A stretch of 64,000 nt of DNA from Candidatus Nitrososphaera evergladensis SR1 (GTDB lineage: Archaea; Thermoproteota; Nitrososphaeria; Nitrososphaerales; Nitrososphaeraceae): positions 868,001 through 932,000 of the forward strand of contig NZ_CP007174.1 in NCBI RefSeq assembly GCF_000730285.1, written 5' to 3'. The position numbers were made by a program, and so were the translations under genes. Shown in pieces: positions 16,072 through 25,100 of this stretch (positions within the stretch are counted from its first letter, which is position 1; each line of letters starts with the position of its first letter). The notes under the pieces are model-generated. The model did not search any database. It had not been told where the DNA came from and worked only from the letters and a program-made list of their open reading frames with translations.

Positions 16072-16914
16072 ATGAATGCGAGAATGATAGCTGCGATTTT
16101 CATAATTGCAGGACTTGTGGCAGTAGTCTATGTCTTTTCCATCGTTCCGTACCTGTTTGGCTCCTCTGGCAAGCCCTCATCGGCGCTGCCCGTTATCCAG
16201 ATCATTATTCCTGCTCTGGCTTTTCCGCTCATAGCGGTTCTTGTGTTCCTGGTGCCCAAGCGGCAAGTTGTAACTCAGGCGGTATCTGAACATAAAACTC
16301 GTGATGAGGCAGAATACAGATACAGGATCAGGTCCTTGTGGTCTGGAACTGCCGCGGGATTTTTCGCAGCAGCGATACTTGTAAGCCTGATAATTGGGGG
16401 TGATGCACTGCTCGGGCTTCCGCTTGGAACCTTTTATTCCATAATCGGCATTGCAATGGGTGGCCTTGACGTGCCTGTCGCGATATTTTTCGGCACCGTC
16501 TTGCACCTGATCATGGGAACCCTGATAGGTGCAGTATTTGGCTATATCACGACGGTGGTGGGACCCTTTAACATAACAAGCATGGCAAAGGGGACTGGAG
16601 TCGGCATTCTGGCAGGCTTTATTGCGTTCTCTGTGCTCTTTGTCCCGCTGACCCGATTTGAAGTGGAACCTTCACTTGTAAAAGTCCTGGCGAGCATCTA
16701 TCCGCCTGGCACTTCTGCAGAAGTGCTCCAAAACAAGGCTATTGACGTAATGTCGTCAGTCCTTGCGGGCTCTATTCTGTTGCACGTAGTTTACGGCGCC
16801 ATCATGGGTTCGACTACCGCGCTTCTTCTTGGATTCCCCGCGAGTGAAACAAAGAGGGAGGATTACAGAGCCGACGACGCCCATAATAATCATCATAACC
16901 TGACAAAGACGTAG
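16072..16914 (+). CDS. Multi-pass membrane protein of unknown function
   Basis: 280 residues with about seven hydrophobic segments (near 5-27, 38-60, 95-115, 120-140, 145-165, 178-200, 240-262). The loop at 66-92 is charged and basic, and the C terminus is hydrophilic with several His and Asn. It follows the small zinc-finger gene after 1 nt. No family recognised; Gly-rich helices hint at a channel or transporter-like fold, which I cannot confirm. Confidence 0.6.
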   Translation: MNARMIAAIFIIAGLVAVVYVFSIVPYLFGSSGKPSSALPVIQIIIPALAFPLIAVLVFLVPKRQVVTQAVSEHKTRDEAEYRYRIRSLWSGTAAGFFAAAILVSLIIGGDALLGLPLGTFYSIIGIAMGGLDVPVAIFFGTVLHLIMGTLIGAVFGYITTVVGPFNITSMAKGTGVGILAGFIAFSVLFVPLTRFEVEPSLVKVLASIYPPGTSAEVLQNKAIDVMSSVLAGSILLHVVYGAIMGSTTALLLGFPASETKREDYRADDAHNNHHNLTKT

Positions 16915-16957
16915 GGCTGAAGAATACAACTGCGCACATGCCTGCATCATACGACAC

Positions 16958-17143
16958 ATGCCAGTAATTCAGATAACCATGAGCCAGGGCCGGACAGTAG
17001 AGCAAAAGCGCGAGCTTGTAAAGGTGCTGACGCGGGAAACTGCGCGCATATTGAACGCAAAGGAAGACGGCGTGCGCGTCCTCATCTATGAGGTGTCAAA
17101 GGAGAACTGGGGCAACGCCGGCGTGCTTGGACTTGACATGTGA
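16958..17143 (+). CDS. 4-oxalocrotonate tautomerase family protein
   Basis: 61 residues starting M-P-V-I-Q-I-T-M: the Pro immediately after Met is the catalytic base of this family. Also visible are G-R-T-V-E-Q-K-R-E-L-V and V-R-V-L-I-Y-E-V-S-K-E-N-W-G-N-A-G. The length is typical (about 60). It acts as a small oligomeric tautomerase; the natural substrate is unknown. Confidence 0.88.
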   Translation: MPVIQITMSQGRTVEQKRELVKVLTRETARILNAKEDGVRVLIYEVSKENWGNAGVLGLDM

Positions 17144-17150
17144 TTGATTG

Positions 17151-17681
17151 CTATTGTTTCTTGCGCCTGTCAAGGACAACGACAATGACGCCCCCTATCA
17201 TCACCATGATGCCTGCAATGATCATTCCAGCGCCGATAATGACTCCTCTAAACATCTCTACGTTGACGTTGTTGTCTTGGCCCACGCCCGGTATGTAGCC
17301 AAGCACAACGTCGACTGTTGTGTCCGTGCTTCCGTTGTTTGTAACTGTCAGCCTGTAGCTGCCAGCCTGCGTGGGGACCGTTCCTTCTGCCAGCGTCTCG
17401 CTAAACTCTTTGCGCAAGACCTCGCTTCCGTCCGGCCCGACGAGGACTGCAGTCATGGGGGCGGAATTTCTCGCTGAAACCACCACCGAAAGCATTCTTT
17501 CCGGGTCAGCGACCTGAAACTCGGCAGACGCGGACTTGGCCGCGGCAAGTGACACTTGCTGCAGTATCGTAGTGTCTTTCTGCAGCTGTTGCGCTACTGG
17601 GAGTGCCCATACCACGGTCAGCGCGATGCCTATTGCAAAAAGCGCCGCGCCGCCTATCAGGACATAGTAGCCGCGTTTCAA
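17151..17681 (-). CDS. Membrane protein with two helices and an extracellular beta domain
   Basis: 176 residues: a helix at about 6-28, an extracytoplasmic domain (30-135) rich in beta-prone segments (G-T-V-P-T-Q-A-G-S-Y-R-L-T-V-T-N-N-G), a second helix at about 145-168, and the tail D-R-R-K-K-Q. The start is TTG at 17681. Both termini are probably cytoplasmic. The pattern is common among archaeal proteins of unknown function. Confidence 0.6.
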   Translation of the reverse strand: MKRGYYVLIGGAALFAIGIALTVVWALPVAQQLQKDTTILQQVSLAAAKSASAEFQVADPERMLSVVVSARNSAPMTAVLVGPDGSEVLRKEFSETLAEGTVPTQAGSYRLTVTNNGSTDTTVDVVLGYIPGVGQDNNVNVEMFRGVIIGAGMIIAGIMVMIGGVIVVVLDRRKKQ

Positions 17682-17738
17682 TGCTTGTTTTGTGTCTGCG
17701 ATCTCCTTTGTTATTAACCTATATGCTGCAAAAAAAAG

Positions 17739-19100
17739 CTAGGCGGCAAACTTTTCGATTATCCTGACCATGCACTTTGTGCACTTGTTCAGAAGGTCGA
17801 TTCTTGCAAACTCGTTTGGCGAGTGGATGCGCGCAAACATGTACGTGCTCCCGATGGATATGCAGGGCGCCTTGAGCACCTTGACAAACGAGTACATCGG
17901 GCCGGTGCCGGCAGAAGACACACTCAGTATAGAACTGCCAAACGCCTCCCTTGCCGCCTCGTCCACCTTTTTCACAAACGGGTCGTAGATTGAGGTCCTT
18001 GCCGCCGCCTCGCCGTGGATGAAATTGACCTCAATATCTGAAAAGCCGTGGTCCTTCAGGTGCTTCTTCAGCCGCGCCAGCTGCTTTTCAGGCACCATGC
18101 CGGGCACGAGGCGGAAATCAATTTTTACACGCGCCTTTGCCGGTAGCACAGTCTTGGCGCCTTCTCCGATGTAACCCGAGTCAAAGCCGGCGATGTTGCA
18201 AGTGGGCATCCCAACAAGCGCCTTTTTGGCGTCCCTGCCGCGGGCGCCTGCCACAAACCTCTTGATGCCGTACTCGCTCCTGAATTCCCCCTCGTCAAAC
18301 GGCTCTTTTGAAATGACCGCAAGCTCTTGCTTTGTAAACGGTTTAACTTCCTTGTACCAGTCCTTTATCGTGACCCTGCCTGACTTTTCGTCGCGCATTG
18401 TCTTGAGCGCAGAGACAAGCCGCCACGCCGGGTTTTCAATCAGCACCGCAAGGCTGGAATGCGCGTCCCTTGACGGTCCCGTCGCTATCAACTCGACGTA
18501 CAGCAGGCCCTTCATGCCAAGGCTTAGTATCGGCCTGTCCTTTGCGTCGACGTAGCCAAACTCCCATATCACGCCGTCGCAGGCAAGTTTTTCCTTGTAT
18601 TTTTTCAGGTACTGCTCGACATGCACGCTACCGACCTCCTCCTCGCCTTCAACGATGAACTTGATGTTGCAGGGGACGTTGCCTGTCTCTTTCAGGAAAT
18701 ACTCGACTGCCTTGATGCGGGTTACCAGCTCGCCCTTGTCGTCTGCAGAGCCGCGGCCAAAGACCTTGTTGTCCCTGACCGTGCCGCTGAACGGCTCGTC
18801 CTCCCACAATTCAAGAGGCTCCTCCGGCTGCACGTCATAATGGTTGTAAAAGAGAAGCGTCTTGGCGGCAGGGTTTGCTTTTGACTTTACTTCGCCGTAA
18901 ACTATGGGTGGCACAGTCTTATCATCGAGGTATAGCACCTCGGAATTGATGCCTGCCTTTTGCATCATCTTGGCAACAAGGTTTGCGCATTCGACGAGCC
19001 CGACCTTTTTTGCCGAGACGCTTGGCTGTCTGATTAGCGCCTGCAGGTCAGAGATCAAGTCGTTCATTCCAGCATCGACAAGGGAGTCTATCATTAACAT
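17739..19100 (-). CDS. M20-family metallopeptidase (dipeptidase / ArgE-DapE type)
   Basis: 453 residues. Metal motifs are visible: L-L-F-Y-N-H-Y-D-V-Q-P (His and Asp ligands), R-G-S-A-D-D-K-G-E (bridging Asp), V-E-G-E-E-E-V-G-S (catalytic Glu and ligand) and a late H-S-P-N-E-F ligand. The dimerisation-domain insert lies in the middle. Size and motifs fit dinuclear zinc carboxypeptidases/dipeptidases of the ACY1/CPG2 group. It is cytosolic, with no signal peptide. Exact substrate unknown. Confidence 0.88.
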   Translation of the reverse strand: MLMIDSLVDAGMNDLISDLQALIRQPSVSAKKVGLVECANLVAKMMQKAGINSEVLYLDDKTVPPIVYGEVKSKANPAAKTLLFYNHYDVQPEEPLELWEDEPFSGTVRDNKVFGRGSADDKGELVTRIKAVEYFLKETGNVPCNIKFIVEGEEEVGSVHVEQYLKKYKEKLACDGVIWEFGYVDAKDRPILSLGMKGLLYVELIATGPSRDAHSSLAVLIENPAWRLVSALKTMRDEKSGRVTIKDWYKEVKPFTKQELAVISKEPFDEGEFRSEYGIKRFVAGARGRDAKKALVGMPTCNIAGFDSGYIGEGAKTVLPAKARVKIDFRLVPGMVPEKQLARLKKHLKDHGFSDIEVNFIHGEAAARTSIYDPFVKKVDEAAREAFGSSILSVSSAGTGPMYSFVKVLKAPCISIGSTYMFARIHSPNEFARIDLLNKCTKCMVRIIEKFAA

Positions 19101-19142
19101 TCGGTAACACTCTGGATATTGAAAATAAAGGTTGCTTTCTGA

Positions 19143-19565
19143 CTAGGGCGCAACCTTGATTGTGCCGCGCATCCACGGCCAAGGCTCCGCATGGATGGTG
19201 TATTCGCCCATGTCGTTAAACCTGCACTCAAACGACTCGCCCGGCGCCAGCTGCTTTTCCAGCTTGACCCTTGAAGCCGTGGTGGCCTTGTATACATCAG
19301 ACGATGGCGTACAGGCCGGTCCTATTACGACGGTAGTTGGGGCTGTCTCGTTGTTGGTCCACCTTATTGCACTGCCTGATTTCATGTCTATCACTTCAGG
19401 CTCGAAGTTCCTCTCCTGCGCTGCCGCTCCTTCTGGAATTTTCACTGCGTAGACAATCCACGAGTCAATTCTGTACAGCGGCGGGTTTGCGGCCCACGCG
19501 GAAAACAATGCCACAAACGCAAATCCTGCGGCAAGACCTGCTGCCGCCGGCATAGCAACATGCAC
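19143..19565 (-). CDS. Membrane-anchored cupredoxin-like protein lacking standard copper ligands
   Basis: 140 residues: an N-terminal signal or anchor (about 8-26), then a plastocyanin-like domain with I-R-W-T-N-N-E-T-A-P-T-T-V-V, A-P-G-E-S-F-E-C-R-F and G-E-Y-T-I-H-A-E-P-W-P-W-M-R-G. A type 1 copper site needs His (here Thr in A-P-T-T) and a Cys-x-x-His-x4-Met loop (here T-I-H, with no Cys before the His). His and Met remain, so the site is degenerate or rebuilt. Cupredoxins are numerous in ammonia-oxidising archaea as electron carriers; this copy may have a structural or metal-delivery role. Confidence 0.65.
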   Translation of the reverse strand: MHVAMPAAAGLAAGFAFVALFSAWAANPPLYRIDSWIVYAVKIPEGAAAQERNFEPEVIDMKSGSAIRWTNNETAPTTVVIGPACTPSSDVYKATTASRVKLEKQLAPGESFECRFNDMGEYTIHAEPWPWMRGTIKVAP

Positions 19566-19613
19566 GGCACAGCTATCGCGAACAGAATAATGAACTTTTA
19601 TCGAAACAAACTG

Positions 19614-19778
19614 TCAGGGCTGTCCCGACGGCACTTCGATATTGAGCCTGTGCGCGTCGGATTCACTGCTGCTGAACTGCCGCTCGCTCACGTCTGAAAA
19701 CGCGTAATACGCGACAAACACTGAAAACAGGAACGCAATGACTGACGGTATGACTACCAGGAGCAGTATGGCAGACAT
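19614..19778 (-). CDS. Small single-pass membrane protein
   Basis: 54 residues with a long hydrophobic helix (about 3-28) and a polar tail rich in Ser and acidic residues. ATG 19778 is chosen because a TATA-like CTTTTATTG lies about 28 nt upstream; the open frame extends to 19832. It is divergent from the acyl-CoA synthetase gene. Unknown function. Confidence 0.5.
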   Translation of the reverse strand: MSAILLLVVIPSVIAFLFSVFVAYYAFSDVSERQFSSSESDAHRLNIEVPSGQP

Positions 19779-19863
19779 GTTTGTAATAATGCCGCGCGCA
19801 CAATAAAAGTTCACCTCGATGCGCACATGCATTTATAACCATCCTGACACGCATTTTTCCCAA

Positions 19864-21969
19864 ATGTCCAATAATTCCATCTTCTTCTCGCCAAAGTCGA
19901 TAGCAGTCATTGGAGCTTCAGAAAAGCCGGGCGTAGGCAAGACGATATTTACAAACATTGCCAAGCATTTCAAGGGCAAGATCTATCCCGTCACCCCGTC
20001 AAACCCGACGGTTGGCGGCCTGACGGCGTACAAGAGCGTGCTGGACATTCCTGAAAGCGTGGATCTTGCAGTCGTGGCCGCGCCAAGCAGGTTCACCCCC
20101 GCGGTGATGGAAGAGGTGGGCAAGAAGGGGATAAAGGGCGCAATCATTGTATCCGCAGGTTTCAAGGAAGTCGACGAGGAAGGCGCCCGGCTTGAAAGAG
20201 AGGTGGGCGAGATTTCCAAAAAATACGGCATCCGGGTAATCGGCCCCAACTGCCTTGGCATCATGAGCCTGTCGAAGGACAACATGATGAATTCCACGTT
20301 CTTGAAGATAACGCCCAGCTACGGCGGAATAGCGCTTGTATCGCAGAGCGGAGCCATCTGCGCGGCAACAGTGGAAGACGCCGGAGCGCAGAACATCGGC
20401 TTTTCCAAGGTGATAAGCATGGGCAACAAGGTGGACATGGACGAAAGCGACGTGCTGGAGCTCTTGGCGGAGGACGATGACACCAAGGTTGTCGTGATGT
20501 ACCTGGAGGACATACGCAACGCAAGGCGCTTTATGGACATTGCAAAGAGGATAACGACAGAAAAGAAAAAGCCGGTGATCGTGCTGAAATCAGGCAGGAC
20601 GGCGGAAGGCGCCAAAGCTGCTGCGTCGCACACCGGCGCGCTTGGCGGCTCTGACGCAAACTATGAAGCCGCGTTTGCGCAGTGCGGAGTCATCCGCGTC
20701 GACACGATGGGCGAGCTGTTCGACCTTGCAACCGCATTTTCCAAGCAGCCGCTGCCAGAAGGAGGCGTAGTCATTGTATCCAATGCGGGCGGGCCGGCAA
20801 TCATATCCACCGATGCCTGCTCCAAGTACGGCCTGAAAATGGCAGACATCTCGTCAATACGCGACGACATTGCCAAGGTCATACCGGCGTACGGCTCGCC
20901 GCGAAACCCCGTCGACATTGTGGGCGACGCGGATTTCAACAGGTTTGACAAGGTGCTCAACCTAGTCCTTGCGCACCCAAACGTGGGCTCTGTAGTTACG
21001 ATGTGCACGCCTTCGGCGACCCTGAACTATGACGACCTTGCAAGGGTGCTGGTAAAAACGTCAAGGCAGTTTCCAAACAAGACGATACTTGCTTCCCTCA
21101 TGGGGCTTGCAGAGGGCGTGGAGAACAGGGCGATAATGTCAGAAGGCGGAGTGCCGTACTACCTCTACGCCGAGCCGGCGATAAGGACGCTCAAGGCCGT
21201 CTATGATTTCAAGAGCTGGGTCGACAGCGCCAAGACCAAGGCTGGCACGCTCTCGTTTGCCAAGGACACTGCAAAAGTCAGGGAGATTTTTGCAAGCGTC
21301 AAAAAACAAGGTCGCAATAACCTGCTTGAAGAAGAAGGCTACGAGGTTCTGCGGGCGTACGGGTTTCCGACGCCAAAGAGCATCCTTGGAGCAACGGAGG
21401 ACGAATGCGTAAAAGCTGCAAAAGAGATCGGCTATCCTGTCGTCATGAAGATAGCGTCGCCTGACATCATACACAAGTCTGACGCCGGCGGGGTCAAGGT
21501 CGGGATAAAGAGCGACGACGAGCTTCGCGCCGCGTTCAGGTCGATAATGGAAAACGCCAAAAAGTACAAGGCCGACGCCAAGATAAAGGGCGTCCTTGTG
21601 CAGGAGATGGTCAAGTCTGCAAAAGAAACCATACTTGGCGCAAGCCAGGACCCGACCTTTGGGCCGGTCATAATGTTTGGGCTTGGAGGCATCTATGTCG
21701 AGGTGCTAAAGGACGTGGTGTTCCGCGTTGCGCCCATTGACGAGCGGGAAGCGGCAAGGATGGTCGAGTCGATAAAGACAATAAAACTGTTGAAGGGAGT
21801 CAGGGGAGAAAAGCCGTCCGACCTGAAAGCGATTGCAGACTCGCTCCAGAGGCTGTCGCAGCTTGTCACCGACTTTCCAGAGATAAAAGAGTTTGACATC
21901 AACCCGCTACTCGTGTTGGAAGAAGGCAAGGGCGCAAGGGTGGTCGACGCCAGAATAATACTAAAGTAG
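19864..21969 (+). CDS. Acyl-CoA synthetase (ADP-forming), fused alpha-beta; likely 3-hydroxypropionate or 4-hydroxybutyrate CoA ligase
   Basis: 701 residues. The N-terminal part holds the CoA-binding domain (S-I-A-V-I-G-A-S-E-K-P-G-V-G) and the ligase core with the phosphohistidine region (A-A-S-H-T-G-A-L-G-G-S). The C-terminal part (about 480-700) is an ATP-grasp domain (G-Y-P-V-V-M-K-I-A-S-P-D-I-I-H-K-S-D-A-G-G-V, with the catalytic His). Thaumarchaea use ADP-forming synthetases of this architecture for 3-hydroxypropionate and 4-hydroxybutyrate in carbon fixation; which substrate applies here is not visible. TATA (ATTTATAACC) is centred 28 nt before the ATG. Confidence 0.87.
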   Translation: MSNNSIFFSPKSIAVIGASEKPGVGKTIFTNIAKHFKGKIYPVTPSNPTVGGLTAYKSVLDIPESVDLAVVAAPSRFTPAVMEEVGKKGIKGAIIVSAGFKEVDEEGARLEREVGEISKKYGIRVIGPNCLGIMSLSKDNMMNSTFLKITPSYGGIALVSQSGAICAATVEDAGAQNIGFSKVISMGNKVDMDESDVLELLAEDDDTKVVVMYLEDIRNARRFMDIAKRITTEKKKPVIVLKSGRTAEGAKAAASHTGALGGSDANYEAAFAQCGVIRVDTMGELFDLATAFSKQPLPEGGVVIVSNAGGPAIISTDACSKYGLKMADISSIRDDIAKVIPAYGSPRNPVDIVGDADFNRFDKVLNLVLAHPNVGSVVTMCTPSATLNYDDLARVLVKTSRQFPNKTILASLMGLAEGVENRAIMSEGGVPYYLYAEPAIRTLKAVYDFKSWVDSAKTKAGTLSFAKDTAKVREIFASVKKQGRNNLLEEEGYEVLRAYGFPTPKSILGATEDECVKAAKEIGYPVVMKIASPDIIHKSDAGGVKVGIKSDDELRAAFRSIMENAKKYKADAKIKGVLVQEMVKSAKETILGASQDPTFGPVIMFGLGGIYVEVLKDVVFRVAPIDEREAARMVESIKTIKLLKGVRGEKPSDLKAIADSLQRLSQLVTDFPEIKEFDINPLLVLEEGKGARVVDARIILK

Positions 21970-22022
21970 TTAGCAATTACATGGCGGCAAAATCGACTGC
22001 CCTGTAAAACTAGCTAGGACGT

Positions 22023-24224
22023 TTACTTGCTGACAAGGGGCAGGCTGAATGCAAACGTTGCGCCCCTGCTGTCTTTGTTATTCTTGGCCCATATCTTGCC
22101 GCCATGCGCTTCTACAATGCCTTTTGAAATGAACAGTCCTAGCCCTGTACCTTTCTCTGACTTGCTGGCAAACTTTGTGAACAGCCTGGGTACTATTTCT
22201 GGATCTATTCCGGAACCGGAGTCTCTGACTGATACAATGGCAAATCGGCCGTCGTCATTTGATTCTTTTCCAAGCATAACCGTCACGGTCCCTCCCCCAG
22301 CGAACTTGATGGCGTTGCTTAGGAGATTGTATATGACCTGTGTTATCCTTCCTCTGTCTGCGTTTACGAAAACATCTTCTTTCTCTTTTCGCAAGAAAGA
22401 CAATGTTGTCTTGTTGTTGTTATTATCCATTGATTTTTCCATGTCGCCGATGGCTTCCATTATTGTGTCGTTTAGGTCGAGCGTTTCTTTGTTCAACCGT
22501 AAGGATTGACTATCTATTCTTGCAACATCCAGCAGAGTCTCTGTAAGCCTGTTCAGCCTGTTTGCGTTTCTATTGATAATCTCAAGCAGCTGATGGTATT
22601 CGCTGCTGTTGCCCTCCTTTTGGTTTAGGATTTCTGTCAGCCCGATTATTGGCTGGATGGGTGTTCTCAACTCATGAGCAGCTATGCTGATAAACTCCTT
22701 TTGCATCTCGCTATGTGCTTTTAATTGCTCGTACAATTGTTTAATCCGTTCATACAATTCTGCCTGATTCCACAAGCTCTCAAATATTGAAGTGTATGAC
22801 AATACGGTTGCCTTGCTGTTAGAGTACGTGGCCATGCCCATCGCTTCAAGGGATGTTTCTTTGGCGTCGTCTTTCAACTCCACTGCCAAGGAGTATCTCC
22901 TGTCCACTATGAGGAGCGTGACTCTGGTTTGCAGGGATGGTTCAATGCTTTTGACCTTGATCTTTTGCTGCGAATGCTCTTCAAATTTCTCCACTGTTTC
23001 TTTAATTCTGTCATCAATCGGCGTCATGATCCTGATTTGTACGCCGCCGTGCCCTTCTGCCATCTTTGTTAGCAGTCGCATCAATCCGGCACGCTCTTGG
23101 CGGAGAAATGCGTTGGCCGATGAAAATATCACCAATACTTCGCTTTTGGCCTCCTTGAGAAGGTCATAGCCGAGTTTCAATACTTTATCTGGATCTTTTA
23201 TCGTCTCGATAAACTCTGGACCAATTCCCTCCTCAATCTCTTTTATCCTCTGCTCGGCAGGAATGGCCTTCTCCCAAAGCGTATCAAAGAGGTATTGATG
23301 CTGCCTTATGAGGTCTCTAGAGTTGCTGTATATTAGCTGCGGATTTGAACTCATTGCATAAACAGAAGTCGGAGCCAAAAAAACGGCCTCACTAATGCCA
23401 AAATTTAGGTTGAAGCCGTTAACATGCCGGATCTCTTGAGTTTTCATCAGCTCCTTGACCGAAGGCAGATTTTCCGCCGTAATTTCGGTTATCATTCGAA
23501 TCTTCCCGCCCCTCTTGACAAAATCAGTACCTGCTTCGTACACGGGCGACCCGACTATTTTTGGTGGGACCAGGGCATCACAGCAATGATCAACCGCTTG
23601 TCTTGCCTTTGAGAAACTCTCTATGTTTCTTTTGAATATGCCATCCCACCCTGTCACAATTTCGGTGATTTCCGGCTCTATTCCCTCCTCAATCTCTTTT
23701 ATCCTCTGCTCTGCTGGGATTGCCTTTTCCCAGAGCATGTCAAAGAAATATTGCTGCTGCTTTACAAACTGACGAGCTGTACTTCTGATGACTTCGGTCG
23801 GATGCTGTCCTCCTACCACGGATGCACTGCTTCGAAAATCCACTCCATCTGCTATTCCAAAGTTGCCCTTGATCCCCTGCAAATGCCTGAGCTCCACCGC
23901 GTTCAATAGCTTTTTACACTGAGGAACATTCCCACGGGTAACTTCTGTAATGTACCTGAGTTTGACGCCTTTCTCTTTAAGCCGTGCCAGTTTCTCATAC
24001 AGGTTTGTCGCAACGGACGAAACGCCGTTAGAGTCCATACAAGTGTCGAGCCTCTCCCTTATCTGAGAAATAGTTTCCGCAAGAGCAACGACATTTTCGA
24101 CCCCTTGTATGATTTCAGTTTTTTCCGGCTCTATTCCTTCTTCCATCTCTCGATAACCATGCCGGACTTCAGTTTTTCCTTCTTGATCCTCGTCATCAGC
24201 AGCGGTAGTAGTTGATCGAGTCAC
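22023..24224 (-). CDS. Sensor histidine kinase with three tandem copies of a sensor domain
   Basis: About 733 residues. Three related sensor units lie at about 35-175, 185-325 and 335-490. The first two have C-x-D, I-T-E-(V/I)-T, R-H and G-N-F-G-I or L-N-F-G-I motifs, and each ends W-E-K-A-I-P-A-E-Q-R-I-K-E-I-E-E-G-I; the third is more divergent. Then come a HisKA domain with H-E-L-R-T-P (His about 517) and a HATPase domain (N-L-L-S-N-A-I-K-F, D-S-G-S-G-I, G-T-G-L-G-L-F-I-S-K-G). No membrane helix belongs to the chosen frame. GTG 24224 is preferred: a TATA-like CTTTTTATT (about 24258-24266) precedes it. No response regulator is adjacent. Confidence 0.85.
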   Translation of the reverse strand: MTRSTTTAADDEDQEGKTEVRHGYREMEEGIEPEKTEIIQGVENVVALAETISQIRERLDTCMDSNGVSSVATNLYEKLARLKEKGVKLRYITEVTRGNVPQCKKLLNAVELRHLQGIKGNFGIADGVDFRSSASVVGGQHPTEVIRSTARQFVKQQQYFFDMLWEKAIPAEQRIKEIEEGIEPEITEIVTGWDGIFKRNIESFSKARQAVDHCCDALVPPKIVGSPVYEAGTDFVKRGGKIRMITEITAENLPSVKELMKTQEIRHVNGFNLNFGISEAVFLAPTSVYAMSSNPQLIYSNSRDLIRQHQYLFDTLWEKAIPAEQRIKEIEEGIGPEFIETIKDPDKVLKLGYDLLKEAKSEVLVIFSSANAFLRQERAGLMRLLTKMAEGHGGVQIRIMTPIDDRIKETVEKFEEHSQQKIKVKSIEPSLQTRVTLLIVDRRYSLAVELKDDAKETSLEAMGMATYSNSKATVLSYTSIFESLWNQAELYERIKQLYEQLKAHSEMQKEFISIAAHELRTPIQPIIGLTEILNQKEGNSSEYHQLLEIINRNANRLNRLTETLLDVARIDSQSLRLNKETLDLNDTIMEAIGDMEKSMDNNNNKTTLSFLRKEKEDVFVNADRGRITQVIYNLLSNAIKFAGGGTVTVMLGKESNDDGRFAIVSVRDSGSGIDPEIVPRLFTKFASKSEKGTGLGLFISKGIVEAHGGKIWAKNNKDSRGATFAFSLPLVSK
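23224..23290 (-). repeat. Internal direct repeat of the histidine kinase gene, unit A
   Basis: This stretch encodes the linker W-E-K-A-I-P-A-E-Q-R-I-K-E-I-E-E-G-I and recurs 456 nt (152 codons) away at 23680-23746. The first 32 bases are identical between the two copies. Confidence 0.75.
23680..23746 (-). repeat. Internal direct repeat of the histidine kinase gene, unit B
   Basis: Partner of the repeat at 23224-23290. The near-identical DNA between sensor domains points to a fairly recent duplication or gene conversion inside the gene. Confidence 0.75.
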
Positions 24225-24509
24225 AGATTGCGCCAGAAGAAATAGAGTGCAAGGAGCAATAAAAAGCCCCAAGTTCGGCAGTTCAAAGAAGAGATTACTG
24301 ATAGTTATTCTATAGGTTCCGTGAGTACAATGCAAATCGAACTTGGCATCATCAACCTTGGAGTTACCTGTTGCTGTCCCAAACTTTGCTCGTGTAAACA
24401 CAAATCTGAACCTCCAAAGGTCCTGATTTGATTTTGTTATACAACTAGCTAGTTCCAAATAGAGAGCTATCTTGTCACGGACTTGGCTGATACGATTCTT
24501 TGTCTAAAT
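24225..24509. other. Intergenic region between histidine kinase and acetyltransferase genes
   Basis: 285 nt of lower G+C than the surroundings. An open frame extends the kinase upstream to 24458 but contains the putative kinase promoter and does not match the domain pattern, so I regard it as non-coding. Nothing else recognised. Confidence 0.5.
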
Positions 24510-25016
24510 TCAAAGTCTTTTCTCGTAAACAAAGTAAATCTTGCTGTTGCCGTCTGTGCCTTTCTTTGATGACCAATCTCGTATAGGATTTCGCCGGTAG
24601 CCGAGTTGCTCATAAACTCGATGGGCCTCTGTCATGGTCGGCTGGGTCGAAAGGACCATCTTGGAATACCCGGATGAGACGGCCCGTCTCTCACAGGCCA
24701 TAATGAGGCGTGATGCAACACCCTGTCCCCGTGCTTCTGGATAAACTGCCAGCAAGTGAATTTCAGCTTCATCCTCCTCTGCCACCTGACGGGCCGGGCT
24801 AGTTGGGAGGACAAATATGACCATGCCGAGAAGTTTTCCTGTCGGCGATCTGGCCAGCATGATCTCGCCGCGTTTTTGCAGCTCGGCAAGTGCAAATATT
24901 TTCTCGGCGCTTGATTTTTCCGTATATCCCTCGCCAACAAAAACACGAGCCAGCAATGATGTGATTTCCAGATCTTCTTCGGCTGTGCCATGATAATTCA
25001 GGATTTGGAAACTCAC
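24510..25016 (-). CDS. GNAT-family N-acetyltransferase
   Basis: 168 residues. The acetyl-CoA motif is E-I-H-L-L-A-V-Y-P-E-A-R-G-Q-G-V-A-S-R-L (motif A, R/Q-x-x-G-x-G/A), followed by T-E-A-H-R-V-Y-E-Q-L-G-Y-R (motif B). It transfers acetyl to an unknown amine. The start is GTG at 25016. Confidence 0.85.
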   Translation of the reverse strand: MSFQILNYHGTAEEDLEITSLLARVFVGEGYTEKSSAEKIFALAELQKRGEIMLARSPTGKLLGMVIFVLPTSPARQVAEEDEAEIHLLAVYPEARGQGVASRLIMACERRAVSSGYSKMVLSTQPTMTEAHRVYEQLGYRRNPIRDWSSKKGTDGNSKIYFVYEKRL

Positions 25017-25100
25017 TATCTAGCGATTGTTAATTGTCCTGTTGTATCTTAAAAAGAATATAGTGCCAGAGGTGGCACCTGTATAACTTGCGGGGGATTA

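Noticed and set aside
24225-24458. N-terminal extension of the histidine kinase
   Set aside because: It contains the probable TATA element of the kinase and does not belong to the repeat pattern.
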